A stretch of DNA of 64,000 bases from Sinorhizobium sp. 6-70 (GTDB lineage Bacteria; Pseudomonadota; Alphaproteobacteria; Rhizobiales; Rhizobiaceae): contig NZ_JASKLS010000004.1 in assembly GCF_030124375.1 (NCBI RefSeq), positions 124,001 to 188,000 of the forward strand. Direction: 5' to 3'. The translations under genes and the position numbers were made by a program. The notes beneath the pieces are model-generated. The model worked only from the letters and a program-made list of their open reading frames with translations, ran no database searches and had not been told where the DNA came from. Each line of letters begins with the position of its first letter. Position 1 is the stretch's first letter. Positions 33,967-41,646 of the stretch are shown in pieces.

Positions 33967-34554
33967 ATGGCCAAACTCTATTTCAGCTATGCGACGATGA
34001 ATGCCGGCAAGAGCACCCTGTTGCTGCAGGCCTCCTATAACTACCAGGAGCGCGGCATGCGCGTCGCCATGCTGATCGCCGCCTTCGACAACCGCGCCGG
34101 AACCGGCCGCATCTCGTCGCGTATCGGGCTGGCATCGGACGCGATCCCGTTCAGCGGCGATGACGATCTCTACGCCCTTGTCGAACGCCTGAACGCAGAC
34201 GGTTCCGGCGAGATCGCCTGTGTCTTCGTGGACGAGGCGCAATTCCTCGCCGAAGACCAGGTCTGGCAGCTCGCGCGCGTGGCCGACCGCCTCGGCATCC
34301 CGGTGATGGCCTATGGCCTCAGAACCGACTTCCAGGGCAAGCTTTTTCCCGGTTCCATGGCGCTGCTGGCGATCGCTGACGAATTGCGCGAAGTCAGGAC
34401 GATCTGCCATTGCGGGCGCAAGGCGACGATGGTCGTGCGCCTCGACGGCGCCGGCAACCTTGTGCGCGAGGGCGCGCAGGTGGATGTCGGCGGCAACGAG
34501 AAATACGTTTCCTTTTGCCGCCGTCATTGGGAAGACCGCATGCACGACGGCTGA
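33967..34554 (+). CDS. tdk: Thymidine kinase
   Basis: This 195-residue type II thymidine kinase phosphorylates thymidine in the salvage pathway. It starts MAKLYFSYATMNAGKSTLLL with the P-loop, has the Mg-binding DEAQFL in VFVDEAQFLAEDQ, GLRTDFQGKLFPGS for substrate binding, and a zinc-binding pattern at ICHCGRKA and SFCRRH. The length is typical. The gene is divergent from choX and is not linked to other nucleotide genes here. Confidence 0.95.
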   Translation: MAKLYFSYATMNAGKSTLLLQASYNYQERGMRVAMLIAAFDNRAGTGRISSRIGLASDAIPFSGDDDLYALVERLNADGSGEIACVFVDEAQFLAEDQVWQLARVADRLGIPVMAYGLRTDFQGKLFPGSMALLAIADELREVRTICHCGRKATMVVRLDGAGNLVREGAQVDVGGNEKYVSFCRRHWEDRMHDG

Positions 34555-34654
34555 AGAAGCCAGCTGAAATTTTTTGATATGATCGCACGTAGACGGTCGC
34601 CGCGATTGCTCGCCTCCGTTCGACAACCCGCGCGAAAAAGCGTGTGTGCTATAC

Positions 34655-34685
34655 TTGTCCTAACCGGCCAAACATCCTTTATATA
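34655..34685 (+). promoter_or_regulatory. Candidate promoter of the five-gene AAA+ operon
   Basis: TTGTCC (34655-34660) and TATAT/TATATA (34679-34685), separated by 18 to 19 bases, form a plausible housekeeping sigma promoter about 82 bases before the first start codon (AAAGGGGGAAGGT ribosome binding site at about 34755-34767). It is the only obvious promoter before the cluster. Confidence 0.4.
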
Positions 34686-34767
34686 ACTGCAATCGAAGGC
34701 TGAATAATTTCGGCACGCCGATGCGGGTGACTGTCCCGATCCAGGGGCCAGATTAAAGGGGGAAGGT

Positions 34768-35856
34768 ATGGCGACTCTGCAGAATTTTGACGCGGAAATC
34801 GAAAAGACGAGGAATGTCGTCCAGGAGATGCGCGGCAAGCTTGAGCAATCTGGCGTTGTTCTCGACCAGTTCGCCAAGGCCGACACCAAACTCGGTGGCG
34901 TCAATTTTGACATCGAGAACGCCCGCATCCAGGACGTGATCAATCAGCAGAAGGTGATGGAAGCCAACATCGCCGATCTGATCATCGGGCTTGAAGATGC
35001 GACCAACGTCTTCGGCTCCGAATTCGAAAGCATGAAGAGCTATACCGGCTACGAGAAATTCATCGGCATGTTCTCCAAGCAGAAGATGCAGCGCCTGCGG
35101 ACCGATCGCGTGCGCAACATGTCGCTTGCCGGCAACCTGCAGGAACTTCTCGTCAAGTCCGACACCATCGTCGGCATCCTCAAGGACCAGAGGGCGATCC
35201 TCGACCAGCGCTACAAGACCTCCGAGCAGAGCCTCATCAAGGTGATCGACCGCCGCAAGGGGACGATGGCGTCGCTCGAGGAGACGCAGAAGCGCATCGA
35301 GGAACTAAATCCCCTGTTGCTCGACATCGAGAACAGGATCGCCGCGTCGACCGACCAGAAGACGAGAACGGAACTGGAGGGCGAGCGCTCGACGCTCGCG
35401 ACGGAATATAACGAGAAACAGGCGAAGGAGCAGGAGCTGCTCGCAGAGAGCCAGACGCTCGAGCGCTACACGTCGATGTTCCAGACCTTCGTCGATTCGC
35501 TCAATAATCAGATCGCCGCGCAGAATACGCTGATCAACAAGCTGACGATCGATACCGAACAGCGCATCGTGCTTTACAAGTCGCTGGAGGATTCGTTGAA
35601 GACGGCGGCGCAGCAGGATGTGGCGCACAAGATCAACACGCTGGGTAGCCAGGTAGACACCGCGGCCGAGGAGACCATGGCCGGCATCGGCGCGGCGGCG
35701 CAGCGTCACATCGGCGACCTGCTCGAAATGCATGAGAAGAACATGCTCGCAACGCAGGATATCCAGCGGCGCAAGAAACTCGCCGACGACGCCTTCGCCC
35801 GTCGCTTCCAAACGGTGATGGACAAGCACAATGCGGCAAACTACGTGAAGCAGTGA
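34768..35856 (+). CDS. Long coiled-coil protein, first gene of the AAA+ operon
   Basis: This 362-residue protein has no signal peptide or membrane helix. It is nearly all helix, with heptad-like stretches at about residues 1-40 and 150-290 (for example RRKGTMASLEETQKRIEEL and EYNEKQAKEQELLAESQTL). A middle segment, YTGYEKFIGMFSKQKMQRLR, may be a globular hinge. The layout recalls TelA/KlaA tellurite-resistance proteins and, more loosely, ESCRT-III-like helical proteins, but I cannot place it in a family. The ATG has a strong AAGGGGGAAGG site. It opens a five-gene same-strand run with an AAA+ ATPase and a membrane-anchored protein. Confidence 0.85.
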   Translation: MATLQNFDAEIEKTRNVVQEMRGKLEQSGVVLDQFAKADTKLGGVNFDIENARIQDVINQQKVMEANIADLIIGLEDATNVFGSEFESMKSYTGYEKFIGMFSKQKMQRLRTDRVRNMSLAGNLQELLVKSDTIVGILKDQRAILDQRYKTSEQSLIKVIDRRKGTMASLEETQKRIEELNPLLLDIENRIAASTDQKTRTELEGERSTLATEYNEKQAKEQELLAESQTLERYTSMFQTFVDSLNNQIAAQNTLINKLTIDTEQRIVLYKSLEDSLKTAAQQDVAHKINTLGSQVDTAAEETMAGIGAAAQRHIGDLLEMHEKNMLATQDIQRRKKLADDAFARRFQTVMDKHNAANYVKQ

Positions 35857-35870
35857 TCGGCAAGGCGGCA

Positions 35871-35915
35871 ATGACGAGATCTCCGACCGCCTTTCGGCGC
35901 CTGCCGAGGGACTAG
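35871..35915 (+). other. Micro-ORF between the first two genes of the AAA+ operon
   Basis: A 14-codon frame (MTRSPTAFRRLPRD) starts 14 bases after the first gene and ends two bases before the second. It may couple translation, or be chance; the second gene has its own GAGGGA site. Confidence 0.2.
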
Positions 35916-35917
35916 GC

Positions 35918-37066
35918 ATGAACACCGCCGCATCCGCAGCCGTACGGCAATATTTCAGTTCCATCCGCTCCGCGCTGGCGGGGCTTGAGCTGTTTCTCGG
36001 CGACCGCAACTCACCGCTCTACCAGAATACCGTGGTCGGCGAGATCATCGTTCCCTATCTCGCCCGTCTGAAGTCTTCGATCGCCTGCTGGGAAAACCGC
36101 ATCGGCTTCGTCGAGCGGTTCCGGATTTCGCGCGCCGAAAGCGGCTTCCCGGTCTTCCAGAACGTGCTCGAATTGGAAAACGACCGGCAGAGTGCGGAAA
36201 AGCGGCTGGCGAGCATTCCGCCGGCCGATGCTCTGCGCGAAGAGATGGCCGATTTCATTCTCAGGCAAAAAGCCTTTCCCGAGGGCTTGCAGGCCCGCAT
36301 GGCGGAAAGGCTCTATCTCGAGCAGATCGGCAAAGGCGATATTTTCTCGCCCTTCATTCTGCCGGAGACGATCCGGGTCGCCGTCAACCCGAAGACGATG
36401 CGGCCCTACTACGTCGTCTCCTGGGGCGCCTTCGATGGCACCCAGACGCTCCCCATGGTCTACATGGCGACGATCGAGGATTCATCGGACAACATAGTCG
36501 AGATGCTGGTCACCCGTGACGGCAAGCTCAATCCCGGCATCGAGATTCCGCTGCCGGTCGGCGGTCTCCTCAATCCTGAACTTGCGAGCCGCTTCGATGA
36601 CTTCGCCTCGAAGAACAGCGCCTATTCGCTGACGCCGGTGACAATCGCCACGAATCTCGACAAGGACTTCCCGGAGCTCCACCCGAAACAGCTTCGGCGC
36701 ATCGTGCTCGGCCCGTTCTATTCGGCCGGGATCACCGAGAACAACGCCAGGATCAACGATATTCTCTCGAAGGTGCGCAAGACGGAGAACGCCTGGCTTT
36801 TGACCTGGACGGTGCAGGAAGTCTTCTCCAAGGCCGAACGTCCTGCGGAGCGCGGTTTCTGGTCCTCGACGCCGGCGCAGGAGGAATTCCACATAGACAC
36901 CGACAACCTGGAGGCTGCCCGGATGGGGGTCAGCTCTTACGAGAAGCATGCGCTCGTGCCGCACGACGCCTATCAGGCGCTTTACGCCGAGGGCGAGGCG
37001 GGGGAAGTCTTTGGAGACTACAAGGTGCACGTGATTTCCGGCAACCAGGTGGTGAGCGAGGTTTGA
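35918..37066 (+). CDS. Unrecognised protein, second gene of the AAA+ operon
   Basis: This 382-residue protein has no signal peptide and no membrane helix. The first half is helical (SIRSALAGLELFLGDRNSP, QRMAERLYLEQIGKGD-like segments); the second half looks mixed alpha/beta (RPYYVVSWGAFDGTQTLPMVY, VEMLVTRDGKLNPGIEIPL, PVTIATNLDKDFPELHPKQLRR). I do not recognise a family. It is separated by two bases from the AAA+ gene, so the two are almost certainly co-translated, and its role is probably as a partner of that ATPase. Confidence 0.82.
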   Translation: MNTAASAAVRQYFSSIRSALAGLELFLGDRNSPLYQNTVVGEIIVPYLARLKSSIACWENRIGFVERFRISRAESGFPVFQNVLELENDRQSAEKRLASIPPADALREEMADFILRQKAFPEGLQARMAERLYLEQIGKGDIFSPFILPETIRVAVNPKTMRPYYVVSWGAFDGTQTLPMVYMATIEDSSDNIVEMLVTRDGKLNPGIEIPLPVGGLLNPELASRFDDFASKNSAYSLTPVTIATNLDKDFPELHPKQLRRIVLGPFYSAGITENNARINDILSKVRKTENAWLLTWTVQEVFSKAERPAERGFWSSTPAQEEFHIDTDNLEAARMGVSSYEKHALVPHDAYQALYAEGEAGEVFGDYKVHVISGNQVVSEV

Positions 37067-37068
37067 CG

Positions 37069-38985
37069 ATGACGCTGAATACCGGCCTGACGACGCTGCA
37101 CGAGGACGACATCGCCAAGCATCAGGCGACAGCCCAGAGCCTCGTCATCAAGCTGATCATCCTTGAACGGGATGACACAGCAGGGGGGACGCCGCTCGCA
37201 GGCACCGGCCGTCGTTTCGTCTCGACCGTTTCGACTGGCGGCCAGCGCCGCAGCCGCGAGGTTGAGCTTCAGCGCACGATCCAATCGGTGCGTGGCGCCG
37301 ATCCGCTCCTGTCGCCGGCCCAGCATGCCGTCCTTTACCGCGCGCGCCGCGGCATTCAAGTGGCGCTTGCCGTCGCCGACGTTTTCGCGCGCCAGACGAA
37401 TCTCGAGCAATTGCAGGCGCGCAACGCCGCGGCGCCGCTCGGCGGCGAGGAGGCGGGCCAATTCAAGGCACTGCTTTCGGCGGCCGCCTATGTTGCCGCC
37501 TTCACGCTTGCGGCCTATCTGGGCGCGACCCTGCAGGGGGAAGGGGAGCCGGTCGACGATGCGGCAGAGCCCGACTTTCTCTTCGATACGCCCCAGGATG
37601 CGCTGAAAAGCATGATTGCGGCGCTCGATCGCAGCATTGCCGGTGCGCCTGACGATCTTGCCTTGACGGCCCGCACGCGCGCCTTTTCACGGGTCGCGAT
37701 CGAAGGACTGATCGCCCGCAAGGCGCGGTTCACCGGCCTTCAGAGCTTCGAAAACGTCCATATCCGGCTCGACCAGGACGACTTCACCCTGAACGGTTTC
37801 GACATTGCGCCGGGACAAAAGCGCAAACCGCTGGTGATGACCTTCAAAAAGCCCGAAGAAATCATCGGCAACCACATTGCGAAATACCAGGCGCTGAAGC
37901 TCGCCAAGATGCTGATGGCCTATGACTTCGACCGGCAGATGAATCCGTTCGTCGAACTTGGCGGCTTCCTCTTCACCTTCATCGGCGACGGCATGCCCGG
38001 CACCGGCAAGACCATTCTCATCCAAATGCTGGCCGGCATGCTCCACGATTACTGTGGCGTCGCCGGCTACGCTTTCCACTACGAGAATTTCGGCGTCGAC
38101 CAGATTTCCTCCTACCAGGGAAAATCCGGTCAGAACTGCAAGGAGTTCGTCAACAACGTCATCAATCCTCGGGCGATCGGCTTCGGCACGATCGACGATG
38201 TCGATCAGGTGGCGGCCAAGCGCTCCGATGACCGCGCCTCGGCCGGCCAGCATGAGGTGACGGCGGTGCTGATGGAAAGTTTCGCCGGTGCGTCGACCGT
38301 GGTGCGGGGCAATTGCACCTTCGGCATGTTCTCGAACTACCCGGAGAATGTCGATGATGCGTTGCGTCAGCGCGCGGGTGCGCGCTGGCTCGTCGATGGG
38401 CCACTGACGGAAGGCGACTATATCGACATCTTCGCGCTGCTTGTCGGCAAGAACCACAAGATCCCGCTTGGTGAGCATGATCTTTACGCGGGCCAGGAGA
38501 TCAAGCGCGCGGTCTCACAGTCCTATGCGGCCCATTCACGGCCGCAGGAAGAGGGGCTTGCCGCCGTTTGGGAGCGTTACGAGAAGGAAAAGGGCAAGAT
38601 TGCCACGCTCGCCGACGTCGGCGCCTATCTGCACATGATCAAGGAAGCCGAGCCGCGCTTTACCGGCCGGGCGATCAGAAACATCACCGATGCGATCAAG
38701 ATGCGGGCGATGGACGTCGAACTGCCCGACGACTGGTTCAAGGATGCCGGCGCCTTCATGCACAGGTCCTACGACGAGAAGAAGGCGATGATCGAGGACT
38801 TGCGCGGCCCGATCACGATCGAGATGGTGCTGCAGGAAATCAACCGCTATGCCGACAGCGAGTTCCGCTACACCGACAAGGCGGACGATGCCGCCGTAGG
38901 CGACATCATTCGGCGTGAGCGCCAGCGCGAAAGGGCGATCCGCGAGATCGAGACCATGAAACGCGAGGGCAGATGGCAGGCATGA
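37069..38985 (+). CDS. AAA+ ATPase of the five-gene operon
   Basis: This 638-residue ATPase has the Walker A GDGMPGTGKT at residues 306-315, Walker B FGTIDDVD with acidic residues at 376-377, and an arginine-finger-like stretch DDALRQRAGAR near 429-439. The N-terminal 300 residues are a family-specific region with a hydrophobic stretch at about 134-156 (ALLSAAAYVAAFTLAAYLGATL), possibly a membrane or amphipathic helix. The C-terminus is basic. I start at ATG 37069, two bases after the upstream stop; a TTG two codons earlier is an alternative. The AAA+ module should form a hexamer that remodels partners. The partners are likely the other four proteins of this operon. Confidence 0.88.
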   Translation: MTLNTGLTTLHEDDIAKHQATAQSLVIKLIILERDDTAGGTPLAGTGRRFVSTVSTGGQRRSREVELQRTIQSVRGADPLLSPAQHAVLYRARRGIQVALAVADVFARQTNLEQLQARNAAAPLGGEEAGQFKALLSAAAYVAAFTLAAYLGATLQGEGEPVDDAAEPDFLFDTPQDALKSMIAALDRSIAGAPDDLALTARTRAFSRVAIEGLIARKARFTGLQSFENVHIRLDQDDFTLNGFDIAPGQKRKPLVMTFKKPEEIIGNHIAKYQALKLAKMLMAYDFDRQMNPFVELGGFLFTFIGDGMPGTGKTILIQMLAGMLHDYCGVAGYAFHYENFGVDQISSYQGKSGQNCKEFVNNVINPRAIGFGTIDDVDQVAAKRSDDRASAGQHEVTAVLMESFAGASTVVRGNCTFGMFSNYPENVDDALRQRAGARWLVDGPLTEGDYIDIFALLVGKNHKIPLGEHDLYAGQEIKRAVSQSYAAHSRPQEEGLAAVWERYEKEKGKIATLADVGAYLHMIKEAEPRFTGRAIRNITDAIKMRAMDVELPDDWFKDAGAFMHRSYDEKKAMIEDLRGPITIEMVLQEINRYADSEFRYTDKADDAAVGDIIRRERQRERAIREIETMKREGRWQA

Positions 38986-39038
38986 GCGAAGAGAATCGGG
39001 AGCGCTCAATTGCCACGGCGGGGAGCATTCCCGCATGA
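38982..39038 (+). other. Micro-ORF coupling the AAA+ gene and the DUF6638-like gene
   Basis: An 18-codon frame starts with ATGA overlapping the AAA+ stop and ends with ATGA overlapping the next start. It could pass ribosomes along, but the downstream gene has its own GGGGAG site. Evidence is only the geometry. Confidence 0.25.
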
Positions 39039-40324
39039 AGCGTCTCCTTGAAGCCGAGCTGATCTATGGTCGGCTGCTCGACATATCCGAGCCGCATCTC
39101 GTCGCGCGCTACAACAAGGCGCTGGAGGGCTTAGGCCTGAAACCGACGGCGCTCGACCACTTCAGCATCGACATGACCGGCTTCTCGCCGGAGATTGCCG
39201 ACGAACTCGGGGATCTAGATTATCTCGACCCGAACCGCGTCAATCGGCGTTTTATCATCCTGACGCCGGCTCAGGCGGACCTCCCCGTCGTCCACACGAG
39301 TTTTTCCAACACTGCCGCGCTGATGCATGAATTCTTCAATGCCAACAGCCGAGCGATCAACGCGGTGACGATCAAGGACGCGCTCTACGGCGAGATCGAG
39401 GACTCGGTTTCCGTGGTCGAGGACATCGACGACCTCCTGTCGATCAATGAGGTCCGTTTCCGGGTCCTTTCGGCGGAAGACATGCTCGGCAAGGCAGCCG
39501 AACTCAGGGAACTGGTGGACCGGTTGAAGAAGGTACCGACCGCCTGGGCCGATGATGCCATGCTGAACCGGATGGTGGAACTGGCAAAAGTGACCGGCGA
39601 CATCCGCCAGAACGCGCTGGTGCCAAACGAACTCGTTTTCCGCCACGAGGCCTTCTGGGCCAATCACTTCGGCGGCGTCTATGTCTTCCTCGACCAGAAA
39701 ACAACGACGGTGATTTGCGATCCCTCGGTGCCCGGTTTCAGGCGATCGCGGCCATGGCAGGTGAGCTACATTGCCATCAACGATCATGCCCGTATCTACG
39801 AGTTTCTCGCCCGGACCAACCGGCTGCAATTGCCGCAGGCTTCCTGGGTGCAGGAATCCGGGCTGTTCCAGCACCGGGCGGACATGATCATTCGCGGGCT
39901 GATCAACGATGCCGATCCGACAGCCGATCCCATGAATGCCGACCGGATCTGGCTGCAGACCTGGATCCACCGTAACGCGGCCCTTGTGTCGCGCGATGGA
40001 ACCTACCCCTTCCTTCAGGAAATGGCCCGGACGATAGCGGCAACGGGCACGATCACCATGGCGGAGGTCCCGCCGGAACATCGCTTCCTGCTCGTGCGCG
40101 CCGCGCCGATGCATCCCGATCAATGGCTGGTGAACCGCCTGATCTCAGAGCTCGTCCCCCGCGATTTCGTCTCCCGCTTCGTGTTCGACAAGCAGGGATT
40201 CTATGGCGCTTATGAGCACTTCAGCGAAAAGTTCCGGGAATATGTTGTCGCGACATTGACCAGCACGTATCTCAAGGACAAGGCCGCTTTCCGCCACAAG
40301 CTCTACGGTCTCAAAGAGGAATAG
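39035..40324 (+). CDS. DUF6638-like protein, fourth gene of the AAA+ operon
   Basis: This 429-residue protein is soluble by sequence (no signal, no membrane helix). It resembles the uncharacterised DUF6638 proteins that occur with AAA+ ATPases in alphaproteobacteria. Motifs seen are ERRFIILTPAQADLPVVHTSFSN-like strands, TAWADDAMLNRMVELAKVTGDIRQ, NELVFRHEAFWANHFGGVYVF near residue 200, and a conserved helix in the C-terminal third (YEHFSEKFREYVVATLTSTYL). I see no catalytic motif. It starts with ATG at 39035 after GGGGAG, and a three-base gap separates it from the next gene. Confidence 0.8.
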   Translation: MKRLLEAELIYGRLLDISEPHLVARYNKALEGLGLKPTALDHFSIDMTGFSPEIADELGDLDYLDPNRVNRRFIILTPAQADLPVVHTSFSNTAALMHEFFNANSRAINAVTIKDALYGEIEDSVSVVEDIDDLLSINEVRFRVLSAEDMLGKAAELRELVDRLKKVPTAWADDAMLNRMVELAKVTGDIRQNALVPNELVFRHEAFWANHFGGVYVFLDQKTTTVICDPSVPGFRRSRPWQVSYIAINDHARIYEFLARTNRLQLPQASWVQESGLFQHRADMIIRGLINDADPTADPMNADRIWLQTWIHRNAALVSRDGTYPFLQEMARTIAATGTITMAEVPPEHRFLLVRAAPMHPDQWLVNRLISELVPRDFVSRFVFDKQGFYGAYEHFSEKFREYVVATLTSTYLKDKAAFRHKLYGLKEE

Positions 40325-40327
40325 GAC

Positions 40328-41554
40328 ATGTTCGATCCGATCGTTGCGTTTTTTCAGCGTATTTTCACGGCGATCGGCCGTGGCATCGGCCTGGCGGTGG
40401 CCTGGCTTCTCTGGCCCTTCGTCGCACTCGGTAACTGGTATCGGGCAAGAAGCTGGATCATCAAGGGCCCGATCGGCCTGATCCTCCTTGGCCTCGTTCT
40501 GTTCTACGGCTACTTCATCTGGCAGACGCAGGCCTGGACCAATTTCGACCCGGATTATGTCGACCGCTACAAGCTCGCCGAGCGCAAGGTGCCGGCAGGG
40601 TCGCCGGTAAGCGGTCCCGGCGCAACGACGCCGGGGCAGCCAAATCCAGGGACTACCGGCGACCAGGCTGCCGCAGTCGGTTCATCGGGCGAGGCCAACA
40701 CGACCGAGGCGCTCGCCGTCGCGCAACTGCCGGCAGGAACGGTTTGCCAGACCTCGGCGATCGTCGACGTAGCAGCCGATCTCATCGACTACAATGTCAA
40801 CCAGAATGCCTGGATATCCTCCATGCTGCTCTACAAGCTCGGCCTCTTCGGGATGGACTGGGACGATACGCCCTGGCTCGACAACAAGGCGTCATTCCAG
40901 CGCGGCATCAACCAGGCAATACGCCGCACTTCGGTGGAGCTCGTCGATTCGCTCGGACGCGTCCGCGGCACGTCGGGCATCAACAACGACCTGCAAAGCG
41001 CGCGCGGCAACATCCAGTTCGACGAGGAGACCTGGTATTTCGGCATCAACCCGTTCGGGCCCAAGACACCGACGCCAAGCTTCTATCGGGCGGCGATGCG
41101 CGATTTCAGGAAGTTCAATGTTTCGCTCGGAAAGTGCGAGGCGATCTTCGACGGTCGGTCCGACAACATGGTCGAGTTCCTCGACCGCATCGCCAACGAC
41201 CTCGGCAACACCTCGGCGATCATCCGCGAACGCTCCGAATTCCACAATGGCGGCTGGTTCGACACGCGCGCCGACGACCGCTTCTGGTTCGCTTTCGGCC
41301 AGCTCTATGGTTACTACGGCATTCTTTCCGCCGCCGGTGCCGACTTCGAGAATGTCGTCGCCCAGCGCGGCCTGACACCGATCTGGACGGAGACGATGCG
41401 GCAGCTGCGCGCCGCCTTGAACATCCAGCCCTTGATCATCTCCAACGGCCGCGAGGATGGCTGGATCATGCCGACGCACCTGGCAACGATGGGTTTCTAC
41501 ATCCTTCGTGTGCGGTCCAACCTGGTCGAGATGCGCGATATCCTTGCCCGCTGA
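40328..41554 (+). CDS. DUF2333-like inner-membrane protein, fifth gene of the AAA+ operon
   Basis: This 408-residue protein has an amphipathic N-terminus and one firm membrane helix at about residues 47-65 (GPIGLILLGLVLFYGYFIW), followed by a Pro/Gly/Thr-rich linker (residues 90-125) and a large periplasmic domain with motifs such as INPFGPKTPTPSFYRAAMRD and FDTRADDRFWFAFGQLYGYYG. This is the layout of DUF2333. No enzyme motif is visible. It is probably the envelope anchor of the operon's machinery, with its domain in the periplasm. Confidence 0.85.
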   Translation: MFDPIVAFFQRIFTAIGRGIGLAVAWLLWPFVALGNWYRARSWIIKGPIGLILLGLVLFYGYFIWQTQAWTNFDPDYVDRYKLAERKVPAGSPVSGPGATTPGQPNPGTTGDQAAAVGSSGEANTTEALAVAQLPAGTVCQTSAIVDVAADLIDYNVNQNAWISSMLLYKLGLFGMDWDDTPWLDNKASFQRGINQAIRRTSVELVDSLGRVRGTSGINNDLQSARGNIQFDEETWYFGINPFGPKTPTPSFYRAAMRDFRKFNVSLGKCEAIFDGRSDNMVEFLDRIANDLGNTSAIIRERSEFHNGGWFDTRADDRFWFAFGQLYGYYGILSAAGADFENVVAQRGLTPIWTETMRQLRAALNIQPLIISNGREDGWIMPTHLATMGFYILRVRSNLVEMRDILAR

Positions 41555-41646
41555 TCCGTGGCGTGCAAGCGTAAGCGCAAAGAAACAAAACGCGCCCATT
41601 TTCGCGGAGGAGGCGGATTGCGCGTGCCACAAGAGGGGGAGCAGCC

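Noticed and set aside
33607..34626. Upstream extension of choX to 658 residues
   Set aside because: It overlaps tdk on the other strand and lies upstream of the clear ChoX signal peptide.
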